Below, in pieces: positions 12,401 to 25,329 of a stretch of DNA of 52,395 nt. Every line of letters starts with the position of its first letter. Positions within the stretch are counted from its first letter, which is position 1. The stretch covers positions 1-52,395 of the forward strand of contig QJNS01000372.1 in NCBI GenBank assembly GCA_004154925.1, given 5' to 3'. Made by a program: the position numbers and the translations under genes. Under the pieces are notes generated by a model that saw nothing but the letters and a program-made list of their open reading frames with translations, had not been told where the DNA came from and made no database searches. The DNA comes from Monosporascus cannonballus (Eukaryota > Ascomycota > Sordariomycetes > Xylariales).

Positions 12401-15400
12401 ATATTTTATATTTAATAAGTGCTAAGCAATATAACTATAAACCCTTTTAAAATAATTTAATAGATTATTGTTTGTAAGTATATTTTTATTATATGAAATA
12501 AAATTATTATTAAATTATGAAACTTTTTCATATATTTTATTTATAAATTGAAATATATTTATAAATAATAATATTTTATCGTTATCTTTTTTCTGTAAAG
12601 ATATCTAATTTGCTTTCTGGTTTAATATATAAACCAAATTAATTTTATTATTTAATAGAAAATACCTTATGTTTATTATAAATATCATATTTATTCTTTT
12701 AATATTTAATAATCTGCTAAAAATAAAATGTTTTATTCAGTATCTTGTAAATAGTATTATTATTATTCTGTTTTTTATTTAATTTCGATTTTAGAAACGT
12801 TTTATAATTTTAAAATAACGAAATATTAATTTGTTTTACAAATTTAAAATAAGATATTTAATACTATTTTAATTGATACAATTAGTTTTTAACGAATATA
12901 TTTAATATTGTTTTAATATTGAAAAATTATTATATTACAAAAAAGTCTTTTAATTATTTAAATATTTTAAATATGTTATTAATTTACGAAGGTTTCGTTT
13001 CATTTAAATTCTTTTTAAACAAATTATAATAAACACAATAATTTTTAAATAATATATTATCAATCTTTTTAAAAATTAATAAAGTTTAAAAATGTTTAAA
13101 TACTATATATTAATTTAAAATATTCTTATATTTATAATATAATAACTTATTAAAAAGTTATATTTTATTAATATTAGAAGTTTTTGATACATATTAAAAT
13201 GTTTATAAATTAATTTAACATATTTTATATATTGTATTTTTATTTAGAAATAATAAAATATTTTTAAACAACGCAAATTTATTTGATACAATTGACTAAA
13301 ATTATATATATTTATTTAATAGAATTTCAGTGTAAATAAATATATTTGTTACTATTTTCCTAATATTTAGTTTATTCAAAAACATTTTCGAATTTTAATT
13401 AATTTATAATTTTAAAAATTAACGTTATAAAATATCGGCTTTTTAAGACCACTCGGCTTAACGACCGGTAATCGATATATAATAATAAATAATAATATTT
13501 TTTAAATACGAACAAAATAAAAACGATTATTTTCGATTATAACTTTTAAATTAATTTAGTTCTTAAATAGTTATAAATATATTTTACGAATATTAATCGT
13601 TAAGATTTCGAAATATATATATCGGCGTTATAAATAATGATTAATTTGATAATAAATTTCAAATATATTTCACTTTCGACAATATAAAAAATACCTTTAA
13701 CTTTTTTTCGAAATATATTTTTTACAATATGTTTAAATATTTATTTTCATACGGTTTATTCAATTACTTTTATATTAATTAATTATTATTTTAATTATAT
13801 AATTGAAAAAGATATTACGGATATTATTTTCTTTTTAACAAGTTTTACCAGATTACTCTTTTATTAATTTCGATTTTTAAAACAATAATTAAAAAATATC
13901 GATATTATTTTTATCTATATTATTTTCTCCTAGTTAATTAAGATAATCGAATATATATTTTATATTTATAAAACATTAACAAATAGACTTTTGTAATTAT
14001 TATATATCTAGTATTTTCGGCATTTATAATATATAACGTGTATGTGTTTATAGGTTTTCATATTTGTTTAAATATTTTTTTAAATTTTTATATTTTTAAA
14101 CGTTTTTAAAGCCAGTTTTTTAACCTTTCGCATTTTATATTAAACAATTTATAGTAATTATTTATAGTTATATTAATTCAAATAATATAAATAAGTTAAT
14201 TAATATCTTTTTAATTTTATTTATATTATTTCTTAAATATACAGATGTAATTATTATATTAAGACATTTTAAACCTTTAATATTTATAAATTTTATATTT
14301 TATTTTGTCGTATTACAATACTTAATTTAACTTCGATTATATTATAGAAAATTCTAAGTTTTATAAATCGTATTATTATTATGTATAATATAATATATGT
14401 ATTTCGTTTTTCTTTTCTTGATTTAAGTATTAAGATTTGTATTTTAAGACATATTATATTTTTATATAACGTTTATAAAATACATTATTAGTTATCTTAA
14501 CTCTTTTAATATATTAACGTAAATATATATGTTTTCAATTTAAATTATTCTACTTTTAACGTCATTTTGTTATTCTTATAAAAGTTTTTAATTATATTAT
14601 TATACTTCTTCTTAATTCATTTTTTTCTACTATAAAACTTTAAAAACAAATGTATTTCGACATTAGATTTTTTAATATAATCGTAAAACTGTTCATATAT
14701 TTATTTGCTTTTCGTTAAAATTTCCAAAATTAGTCTTTAAAATTTTTGAAATTTATATAATTTCAAAAAAAACATTAAAAGCTTCTTTCTAATTAACTTA
14801 ACGTTTTCTAAATAATTCTTTTTATTAAGTTAAATTAATCTAAAATATTTAATACAAAACGACTATTATAATATAAGTTTTACTTACGAGTCTAATTAAA
14901 TTTTAAAAAAGAAAAAATACTAGTATTTAAATCAAAAATCTTTTATGTTTTATATTATAAAATTTAAGGCTTTTTATTCTATGGCTGAATATACTAATAT
15001 AAATAAGTTAGCTAGTATTAATTTATAAGTTATTACGTTTAGGTTTTTAAATTCTTTAATTTTAATTAGAAATTATATAATAATAAACAGTTAAGAGTTT
15101 GTCGATATATTAATTTAAAAACGTACCATTTAAAATTTAACCCTATTATTAAATAAAACTTTATAACGTATAACAGCTTATAGTTTAATTTACTATTAAA
15201 TTTAAATCGTATCAGCTTATTTTTTTAAAAAATGTCGTAAAAATTAAAATGATCAAATAAATTATTTATATTTCTTAATAACAAAAACTTTTGAAATAAC
15301 GAATTATTATTATAAGCTAATGTTATTTAAATAGTAAAATAACGAATATATATATTTAAACAGATTTACTAGTTTATTATTAATAAATTAGTATATTTTT

Positions 15401-15450
15401 ATATAATTTAACTTATTTAGTCTTTTTTAGTTATTTGTGTTACGATCGTT
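9245..15450 (+). mobile_element. Ty3/gypsy-like relic 2, same family as relic 1, 3' end not found
   Basis: Starts with LTR-like copy C (about 9,245-9,440) and continues with the same leader sequence as relic 1. At about 12,255-12,480 it repeats the reverse transcriptase/RNase H segment seen at 5,515-5,823: both begin with a ttacagta-like stretch followed by an ATTTTATATAAAAA tract, then ATTATTTTAATRT further on. Orientation is the same as relic 1. I could not find a closing LTR near the expected 15.7 kb, so this copy is truncated or its end is too decayed. The right limit given is nominal. Confidence 0.45.
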
Positions 15451-15454
15451 TTTA

Positions 15455-16063
15455 ATAATATAGTAGATCTTAGAAATTAAAGAATATTGACTTTTATACT
15501 ATATTTATTAATTAACAACATTTCTGTCATTTCTTTTAGAAATTAATCTATATCTATCAAATCTTACGTATTATTTAATAGCATTTTCTGCCTAGAAGCT
15601 TACGTTTCTACGTACGGTTTTTTGATCTTATATTTTATTTTAACAATTCGAACATAAATCTTTTTCGACGGTTATCCTACTCGGCAACGATTCAAAGTTC
15701 AGTTACTCTTTGCTGTTAATAAACTAGCGATAATACTTTTTTATTCGCATTTATTAAAAACCTTAACCGTTATTAAATAGCTGTTGACAATATTTCGATT
15801 CCAATTGTTTGTAATTTTTACGCCGACTATTACTTTCGGCTATATGAGCTATATATCTTAAAATTAAAATTTGGCTTTCGAGCTCTATATTTATTTAAGA
15901 TATTTTCTTTATCGAAGATATCTTAGACGATAACGACGAAGACGTCGTTTTATTTTTTGTCTAGAAAGGTAAATAATATAGTAGATTTTGAAAATTAGAT
16001 AACCTTGAAGTGTTTATGCTATATTTAGTAATAAATAATATTTTCGTTATTTTTTTACAAAAA
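15455..16063. mobile_element. Candidate small direct-repeat (TRIM-like) element
   Basis: Two similar stretches of about 90 bp (15,455-15,545 and 15,974-16,063), both starting TAATATAGTAGAT and sharing CTATATTTA and a CATTTCTTTTA/TTATTTTTTTA-type end, flank a 430-bp island. The island is noticeably less AT-rich and contains GACGATAACGACGAAGACGT near its right end. The arrangement resembles a terminal-repeat-in-miniature element, but no clear TG..CA ends or target duplication were found. I did not recognise a protein in the island on either strand. Confidence 0.35.
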
Positions 16064-18100
16064 AAATCAAATTATAGCTACAAAGTTTTCCGTGTTATTA
16101 AAAGCTATAACTTGTTAAATTATAATATTAAATATTTAATTTTGTTTTTGATATAATTGATAACTTTTATTTTCTTTTAATAAAATCAATAATATAATTG
16201 TATTAATAATATTTAAATACTTTTCTTTACAAACTTTAATTTAATTTAAAAACGCATTTATAGTAAATCGAGTTTTGCAATTAATGTTTTTATTTTTAAT
16301 AAAATAATAATATTTTTAAAATTCCGTTATCAATATTTTATATCACGTTCGTATATCGTTATATATAAAAATAATTTTATAATTTCGTTATATTACGTAT
16401 TATAAGTTATTTATATTAATAATATATGCTTGATATAATTATTTTAAAAGTAATTACAATACGTATAAATTTATAATTTCAACATATAATTTAACTCTTT
16501 GTTTAATAGCTTATCAGAAAATAAAATATTGTTAAAAAGTTATTTTTTCTATCGAATTGTTAAAAGATAACGTTAAATTTGAATATAAAAAAGTATTTTT
16601 ATAAAAAATACATTTGTTTTTATATTTTATATTTAGCTAAATAATATTTAATATAAAAAGAAACTAATTATTTTACTATTTTATTTTTTAAAACATATAA
16701 CAACTATTTATATTTAGTATATTTATGTATAATTATTTAAAATCTATTATCTTCGATTTCGACAAAGTAGCTTTTAAATAAAAATATATTAAGAATAAAA
16801 TTTAAAATTATAATATTTTATATTTTATTTAAAGAATATATAAATTATAATAATTTATACAGTATATACTAAATCACTTTAATGGTAATGTAAACGTTGT
16901 AATTTTCAATTGATTATTTAAATATTTTTAGAAATTTTAAAAAAATTAATAAGCGTTTACTAATTTTATAAATTGCTTAATAATTATACAATAAGTTTTC
17001 GTACAACATCCTTACGAATTAGTTTTATTAATCTTTAAAAACGTAAATTCTATTACAATATAACAATTAATTTTTATATTCTTTCATTAATTACTAAATG
17101 TTTTAAAATCTTTCGTATTATAAATTTTTCACGTTGTATTAATAATTTATAAATTAATTCTTTCAATATTTTATATATTTATATCGCTTCGTTTTTATTA
17201 AATTACAGTACTTTTATATATCGTTTAAGAACTTTGAAATTATAATTCTGTTTATAATTAAAAATATCGGCTTAAATACTTTTCTTTTCTTTATTTTAAT
17301 ATATTTAAAAATTTTAATTTTAAGTAAATAGTTATTTTTGTTTTGTATTATTTATATAGTTTTTACCCTTTTATAAACTAGATAAAAATTTATAATTAGA
17401 ATAAATATTAAAAAGGTTTTTAATTTTGTTTAAAAAGATTCTTTTTTAAAAAAAATTAGTAATTATTAAACCTTTCTTCTCGTAAATCAAGTACTAATGT
17501 TTTATATTTCGTAACGTTTTTAAATAATAAACTATTATATATTATTTTCTGATTTTTAAATTATTTTAAAATAAATCCAAAAACTTAAATTAAATCGTAG
17601 ATTTTTAAATGATTTTATCGATATTAATTAATTTTTATTCCTAATATTGTGGTAATTTGTTTTTAAACTTATTAAAAAGCTTTTTTTAAAGTTCTTTGTT
17701 AAAAGTTGCAAACTTTTCTCAATATGTCGCGTAGCAATTAATTGCGTTAATAAATTAAATATATTTTTATCTCTTTTAAATGAATTATATACGCAGCTAA
17801 TAAACTTTATAATTTACTAGATATATATAACGTACGTTTTATTAAAAATTATTTAATTTTTTAATTATTTGTATTTTAAACTCTTAAATTTAAATTTAAT
17901 TATGTGTAAAAATAAAGCTTAAAAAATTAAATTTATACATATATTTTATATTAGTCGATAAATTAATTAAGATATTTATATTATTTAAAATTTCTCAAAC
18001 TTAAGCGATTTGTGTTTTATATTTCTTTAACATTTTCGAATAAATATATATATTATGTATATATATAAATATGAACTTCTTTTTAAAAATTAAAAATTAT
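16064..18100. other. Unassigned AT-rich RIP DNA
   Basis: Highly AT-rich with no recognisable protein relic, RNA gene or repeat pair. It may contain the decayed remainder of gypsy relic 2 or other elements. Confidence 0.6.
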
Positions 18101-18107
18101 CAACGTA

Positions 18108-19953
18108 TTATATAAGCTCTCGACTCAAATAAGCTCGCGACTTATTTTTTGGTATGTCGCAATAAAAAATTCAAAATAAGTAACTACAATATGTTAAATT
18201 AATTCAAACTAATCGGATTTTTTATCGCTGATCGTCTTTATATCATTTTCGCATATACGCGCATTATGTCCCGATTTGCTGCAAACGCCATATTTTCGTT
18301 TTTTCGCTTAAGTCCTTTTGTAACGATTATTTTTAGCCGTTATTAGCTGCAATTATTTACTATTACCTTTCTAAATAACTATGAAAGTTTATTCTTTCTT
18401 TATAGTAAATATTTTTAAAGCCGTTTATTTTTAGTCTTTCAGCGTTTATTAAAAATGTAATTTGTTTCGCGCAAATAACTATTTTTTTTCTTTCAAAAAA
18501 ACAACTTTATATTAAAAGCATTAAATTATTTTTTATTAAACGATTAACGGATTTAATTATTTTTAGTAATAAATTACTCTAGTAATTTGTAATGTTTCTT
18601 TACAAATATCGTTTTTATGAAATCGTTTTAGCAATATTTTTAAAGATTTTTATAAGTAGAGAAATAACGGAATTAATAACAGTAAACGGCGAAATGGTTA
18701 GTATAAATATAACTAGAACTTTTAATTTAGAAGAAAACGCGATAAGGATCGAATAAAACAAATTCCGTTTTTACAAATCCGAATTTAATAATGTCGGTTG
18801 TTATAGCAGCTTTAAACGCGTCGCGGAAACCGGCGATAAATTTTTCCTTGGCAATATAGATAATGTATCGCTATATAACATCTTCGATATAAAGCAAATA
18901 CATATATTTTAATACGAAAAATTAGAATGTGTTAAAAGGTTAAAGTAATAAAAGAATAAGCAGATATATAAAATATAATAATATCGTTAATTTGGTAATA
19001 TATTTCGAATTTAATCGAATAATAATTTTCGTAACCTGTAAAAATAAAAAGATATTTCGAATTATTGATATATATTTTAATATATTTGTCAAAATACTTA
19101 ATGTATTTTAAATTCAATTTATTTGTTATTTAGTTATTTTCGTCTATAGCAAATCTTTAGTCGAATAAAGGTGGGTTATCAGCGAACTAACGAAAAAAAT
19201 AGTTTTTCTTAATAAGAATAATAAATAAAGATAATATCTAGTTTTAAAATTAACGGCTTACATTATCGTAAACCATTTCCGATTTTTTATCAAGTTTATT
19301 AAAATTTTCTACGCCTTTTAATATTAGTAATAATTATATTTATTATTATCAAAAGCTTTATTAAAATTTTTGTTTCGTCGAAATTTTAAATATTGTTTTT
19401 TCCGATACCGTATTTTGGAATTATAACCCGGATAAACTTAAGCCATTTTTGAAATATTTTTAGATTTTTATATATAATATTTTAATGACGTATTTTTAAT
19501 TTAAACGTATTTTAAGTTTTTTTTACCGTTAAACAAAATAAAATACTTAATTAATCCCGCCGTATCTCCTAATATATTACGTAAATAGCAAATTTGCTAT
19601 ATCTTTAATATATTAACGCTAGATAAAAAACGTTCGTATATCTAGATTAAGGATTTGTTCGACGATCGATTTCTTTTCAGTCAGCGTCAGTTTTCGCAAA
19701 TTGGGGATAATATCGGCACGGGTGCGTTTACTATAATATCGAACTCTTAAGGGCGTTTTAGTAATATCGTATATCGTATTAAGCTTTTTATAATTAAGTT
19801 TCGGAATACTTTTTTTATTCAAACGGCTAAATATATATTTATTTTTTTAAACATTTTATATTATTAGAGTTAAATAATATATATTTAAAGTTAGTAATCC
19901 AAATATGAATCAAAATTAAATCGCGAACTTAATTAAGTCGTAAGCTTATATAG
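18108..19953 (-). mobile_element. Fot1/pogo-type (Tc1-mariner superfamily) DNA transposon relic
   Basis: About 1.85 kb with matching inverted ends. The left end reads TATAAGCTCTCGACTCAAAT from 18,111. The right end, read on the minus strand from 19,950, is TATAAGCTTACGACTTAATT. Similarity continues inward (AAGCTCGCGACTTATTTT against AAGTTCGCGATTTAATTTT) and a few bases outward, with mostly transition differences. TA dinucleotides sit at both ends, as expected for TA-targeting elements. Between the ends, a minus-strand transposase is readable in pieces. Size and content match fungal Fot1/pogo elements. The exact terminal base is uncertain by several nucleotides. Confidence 0.72.
18250..19822 (-). 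pseudogene. Fot1/pogo DDE transposase, decayed
   Basis: Three pieces lie in the expected order on the minus strand. The N-terminal DNA-binding region (19,822-19,619) contains IIPNLRKLTLTEKKSIVEQI and LDIRTF, matching the IPNSRKLTxxEEExIVxxI..LDxRGF motif of this family. The catalytic-core piece (19,117-18,932) reads LFIFTGYENYYSIKFEIYY followed by NDIIIFYISAYS. It corresponds to the LILDGHxSH..EFxxxCxxNDIIPLxMPxHSSH motif, with the catalytic aspartate and both histidines lost. The C-terminal zinc knuckle near 18,250-18,300 reads RKYGVCSKSGHNARIC, with the first cysteine changed to tyrosine (TGC to TAC). Stops and frameshifts separate the pieces, so no active transposase is possible. Confidence 0.75.
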
Positions 19954-21072
19954 TACATTATAACTAATTGCTAAAGGCTTATAAAGACATTAACATATTC
20001 TGTAAATATAATTAAATATTTATAATATACGCATATTATTTTAAAGAGAATTTTCTATTTTTTAAATTATTCGAATACAATATTAACTATTTCGTGAATT
20101 AAATATTATCCATCATGTTATTTTATTAAATTTCTTTTAAAAATATTATTAAAAGTTATAAAATATTTCTTTTTAATAATAATATCGTTTAACTATTTAT
20201 AATTAGCTATTCCTCGATAAACTAAATGTTTATTTAAGAGTATTTTTTGATTTTTTAGTTTTAAACTTAAGTATTATAAATATTAAATAACTTGTTAAAA
20301 CTTTTGAAAAATCTATTTTTCTTTTAAATACATTTATACACTTTATTATAATCTTTTTAATTTTTCGAAATTTGTATAATATATTTGACATAATTAAAAA
20401 TACTATATTTATAAACAAATACTCGGTGGTTTTATTAGTTATTTAATATTAATTTATGTTTCTTCTTATTTTTGAATACTTTTTTAATTTATAATATTTT
20501 AAATGTATTGTAATAATTTAATATAAAATCTGTATTTTCTTAATTATATAGCAAATCTTTCGATAATCTTTCAAGTATTATTTTATTATTTTTAAAAAAT
20601 ATTTAATTGTTTTAAATAATTTTAAATTTATTTAATCGAAACTAAAATATTCTTAAAATGATATCATATCTTAAAATATCCGAACTATTTAATGAAAAGT
20701 ATTTTTAATATACTTAAATCTAAAAAAGATTTCGAGTATTTAAATTATTTATTTATTTTAGTATATAAATAGGTATTCGTTATTTATAAATTATCTATAT
20801 AACTTTGTTTTATAGTTTTTAAAAATTTAATAATTTCTATTTATAACAAAATTAAAATCTCTTTTTATTTCTAAAGTAATTTTAGTTTTAAACGTTTTAT
20901 TTTTATATTAAAATCAGATTTTAATTTAATTAAGTACTTTTTTTTATTTTATATAAAGTTTTATCTTAATAAATTTTTAATACTTCAATTTCGAAAACCT
21001 TTGATTTTTTTTAATCACCGTAATTTGCTTATAAAAAACCTTTTTATTTTCGAGGTTTTGTTAACAATATAT
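19954..21072. other. Unassigned AT-rich RIP DNA
   Basis: AT-rich spacer between the Fot1/pogo relic and the chromovirus 5' LTR. No recognisable gene, RNA or repeat. A short minus-strand open stretch at 20,230-20,418 has composition-driven sequence only. Confidence 0.6.
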
Positions 21073-21278
21073 TGTGGGAATACAGCCCCTATAAGGATAA
21101 GGCTAATAGCCGACCAGCCATCGATCAGCCACCGACCTATTTACTAATATAAATTCACCATCTGGTCGCTAATAGGAAACGCTAGATGGAAGTAACCAAA
21201 TATATTTACTTCTTAAAATCTGCTTTACGACTGGTTGGAGATCACCTTATCCAGCTTATAGCTGTCCATTATTTTACA
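21073..21278 (+). repeat. 5' LTR of the chromovirus
   Basis: 206 bp, starting TGTGGGAATACAG and ending TTACA. By hand alignment it differs from the 3' LTR at about 41 positions with no length change. All but about three differences are transitions, which is a RIP signature. A primer-binding site complementary to a known tRNA was not recognised just downstream. Confidence 0.85.
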
Positions 21279-22407
21279 ATTTTTCCATTTACTATAAAAA
21301 GTGACGCGATAACCATTAAAAGCAGAGCTCGCCGACTGCAAAATAAATCTAAGTTATTAATCGAAAAGACCGCCGATCGGAACCTAACCGACGAACGATC
21401 GATCACGGTACGGAAATAGGCGAAAAAGCCTATAACGGAGCCTTAATAAGCAAAAAATTATAGTTCTCGAGATCTTAAATCCTTTTATATATATAATAGG
21501 GACATATTTTAATAACTATTAATTAAACGGTCGGAAAACGGACGTAACATAACGAACGTATCCCGGAATTTAAAACAAAAAAAAGTTAAACCTCTTAATA
21601 ATAACCAGATTTTAAAGATTATTTATTAATAAAACGAATAATATTCGAAATTATTCCGATAATTGGCCGAATAATAAATAATAATATAGATTAAAAAAAA
21701 TAAAGTTTTATAAGTTAATTATAATATCGTTATAAAAGCCTAAGAGTAATAAACGAATATCGTATTATAATTATCCGAAGTTTTTCGAACGTATATTAAT
21801 TAGAAAAAAAGAAAATTAGATAAAGGTTATTATGAAAGTTTATATCGAAAAGCCAAAACGAAATATTTTTACTTATATCTAATAAGCTATGAGCTATATG
21901 GACGTTCTTATTACGAACGCGTAGTAATTATACCGTATTACGTTTAATTATTTTAATAATAAAAAAATTTAAAAATAAAATATTTATAGATTTTTATCAG
22001 AAAAAGTTACGTAAATCCTAACTGTTTCGATAAGAGATATAAGGAATAATTTATAGAACTATAATAGCGATCCGATTAATTGCCGTTAAACTTTTACGTT
22101 AAATAAAGGCTTTTAGTTTATAAAATAAAGCTTACGGACGTTTTTAACCCGGAAAACGATTAAGATAATAAATATTTTGCTTTTAATTATTTTTACAAAT
22201 TAATACCAGGGTTACGAAATATTTTTATTACGAAAAACTATTAAATTAAAACGAATTAATAATGTAATAAATAAGGTAAAACGTTATTAGAACGCCTAAA
22301 AAAAGGCGAAAAAAAATCGATTATCTTCCGCTAAAAGTATTAATAAGGATAAATAATTTTATTTTAACGTTTTCGGGAAAAAAGATTTCCAAAACAAATT
22401 AAAAGCG

Positions 22408-22626
22408 TTGCGTAAAAGCAATAAGGATTACGGACGTTTTTATATTCGGAAGATAAATAATCGCCGATTTAATTTTAATCGGAATAAATCCGTACGATTT
22501 AATATCTTTGATTTCTATAAGAGCTTATTTAAATATTATAATTATAAAAAGCCAGGCCATAAAAACGTAAATTACAAATTAAAAAAGGATACGAAAACCT
22601 TATTATCCCAGCTATACGAAAATTAA
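22408..22626 (+). pseudogene. Gag C-terminal fragment with ruined zinc knuckle
   Basis: A 72-codon stretch rich in Lys, Arg and Asn containing YYNYKKPGHKNVNYKLKK. Chromovirus Gag proteins carry CxxCxxxGHxxxxC here, binding zinc and RNA in the virus-like particle. The glycine and histidine remain, but all three cysteine positions are tyrosine, as expected from TGT/TGC to TAT/TAC. The upstream part of gag (about 21.6-22.4 kb) is too broken to read continuously. Confidence 0.75.
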
Positions 22627-23429
22627 CCTCCGAAGGCTATATAAAACGTCATAATATATAACGATAAATCAAATTAGTCCCTAAATGTAAACCCAAAAAA
22701 GGAGTTAAAATAAACGTATACGTCTAGTCCATTTTGGCTAATAATTACAGAACAGTCGGAATAAAGCCGCATTTTAAAAAAAGATATTTATTAAAAAAAA
22801 AAGTACGGGAGATATAGCAGTACAAATAGATATAAATATTGGAATATAAGTAAACATTATAAGCAAAAGGCTAACCAAAAAATTTAACTTTTAATTAATT
22901 TTCGTAAATATTTTAGGCTGTATCGGCGTTAATGGCGCATATATTAAATATTATGGAGCTTACGAAATCTTTATTAATATAATAAATAATAATAAAAACG
23001 AATAGAAATTTAAGTAAATTTATTTTATAATACGCCGTAATCGGAAAATGTTTAATTTCTTATTATTTAAACTCGAAATAAATAAATTAAAAATCTTATT
23101 AAATATAGTTATATATTAATAATTATACGGATTATTATATAAGGTTAATAAATAAAAAATCGTAAATTTAATACTTTCCGATAAGCAAATTTATACCGTT
23201 AATTTAATAAGTTTAACCCAAAAGTTAAATATCTCGGAATTCGGGAAATAATAGGAATAAAAAATAACCGACCTTTTTATATATCTCAAGAATTTCCGGC
23301 GAATATTTTCCGAAAAAACAACGAAAAAAATATTTTAATTATTAAAGGCAAAATATGCAATAAATCTGATCCTAGGGAAAACGCCTTTATTCGGCCCAAT
23401 TTACCTTATTTCGGAAATTTAAAAAAAGG

Positions 23430-24680
23430 TATTTGAAAAATATATCCGAAAAAACTTAAAAATAAGCCAAATACGTTATTCGAAAGCGGATATAAAAGTA
23501 CCAATATTATTTATACCCAAAAAGAATGGTAATCTTTAATTATAGGTCGATTATAAAGGGCTAAATCGGATAACGATAAAAAATCGATTTTTTTATCTTT
23601 AATTTCAGAAATAATAAATTGCTTAAAATTAATTAAGGTATTTTCGAAAATTAAATTTACAAATATTTATTATCATATTAAAATTAAAAAGAACGATTAA
23701 TGGAAAATTGTTTTCCGAACGCGGTATAGATAATTTAAATATATAATTATATTATTTGGCTTTATTAACGTATTAATTACGTTTTAGGCTTATATATATA
23801 AGGTATTAACTAAATTTATTAATTATATATACGTAATATTTTTAAATAATATAATTATTTATTTATATAACGAAAAAAATATACGAAATATTTTAATTAG
23901 TTTATAAACGGCTGTTATAATATTAATTATTTACTAAAACGTTTAAATGCAAATTCTTTAAAAAAAAAGATAAAATTCCTAAGATTTATAATTAATACCT
24001 ATAATTTGAAAATGGACCCTTAACGGGTTAATATTATCGAAACGTAACCAGAACTAAAATTAATTTATAATATTTAAATATTTCTGGAATTCGCAAATTT
24101 TTGTCGGAAATTTATTGCCTATTACCTACGTATTATTGAACCCATTATTAAGCTTTTAATAAAGGCGTAAGGCAAAGGTAAAATAGTAAAATTCAGGTAA
24201 CGCGAAAAAGTTAAAAAGGCGTTCCGAAATTTAAAAAATACTTTTTAGTAGGCGACCATTCTCTAATATTAAGATAACGCTAAAAATACCAGGGTTAAAA
24301 TAAACGCCTTAATAAAAGCCATATTAAGGATATTTTTATAGAAATACGGAAAACATTAGCGCCCAATTACATACTGGTTACGAAAACTAAGTCCAATCGA
24401 TAAACGGTAAGCTATAAGGCAATAAGAATTATTGATAATTATAAAAAACTTAGAATATTAGTAGTAATACCTTAAGGGTACGGAAAAAATTTCTTAATAT
24501 TTACCGATCATATAACGTTAAAAGATATAATAAAGGCGCCGGCGTATAACTTTAAGAGAAAATTAACCCGATAAATTTACCGTTTTACGTATTTTAATTT
24601 TAAAATCTAATATCGACCGAGCGCCGTTAACTCGGCAGATAAGTTATTTAAATGCCCGGATTATATATTAAGAGAAATTA
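23430..24680 (+). pseudogene. Reverse transcriptase and RNase H region of the chromovirus, decayed
   Basis: Recognisable family motifs, in order, are: VDYKGLNRITIKNR starting at 23,546 (reverse transcriptase palm); an HIKIKKND*WKIVFRTRY segment near 23,680-23,730; and the catalytic box at 23,839-23,850, which reads FLNN followed by IIIY where the family has [YF]xDD. Both aspartates are changed to asparagine. At about 24,600-24,665, FNFKI*YRPSAVNSADKLFK matches the RNase H end of gypsy Pol proteins (FKIEYRPGxxNxADxLSR). Motifs sit in different frames, so indels as well as stops are present. Loss of both catalytic aspartates makes it inactive. Confidence 0.85.
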
Positions 24681-25329
24681 CGTATAAAAATGTAAGCCTT
24701 ATATTATTTAAAAAATTCGGATTTACGAATAATATATCAGAAAACGTACGAAAAACGGTTACAAATATATAACGTAATTTAAAGCATTATAAAAAGACAA
24801 AAGGCCTTATAAAAATAACGGAAAGTTTCGTTCGTTATAGAATTCCCAGATAGATTTTAAATCGCGGAAACTTAAGTAATTACTATCCGCGTAAAAAAAA
24901 CGGAAAATTTTCGTTATACGAGTACAGAAACTTTTCGAAAGAAAAAAAACAAGAAATTATATATTTACCGAACTTATTACATACAAATAACAATATAAGT
25001 ACAAATTATAACAATAATACGATTAACGGTTAAATAATAATAACCGCAAATTATAACCGTATTACGATCGGATTCCGAGAAATTTAAGAAAAACGAAATT
25101 AATATTAAAATTATTATTTATAATTAATATATTTTATGTCCTTTACTAAAAAAATTATGTAAAAACGAAATAATATTTTAGCCAAAAACTTCTTAATAAT
25201 TTTATAATTAAGTTTAAAAGTTATAAATTAAGGACTTAAATATTATAAAGTTTATACGGATAATTAAATATTAAGACGAAATAAAAAAATATTTCTTAAA
25301 TTTAAATAAAAGTTTATATTATCGGAATA

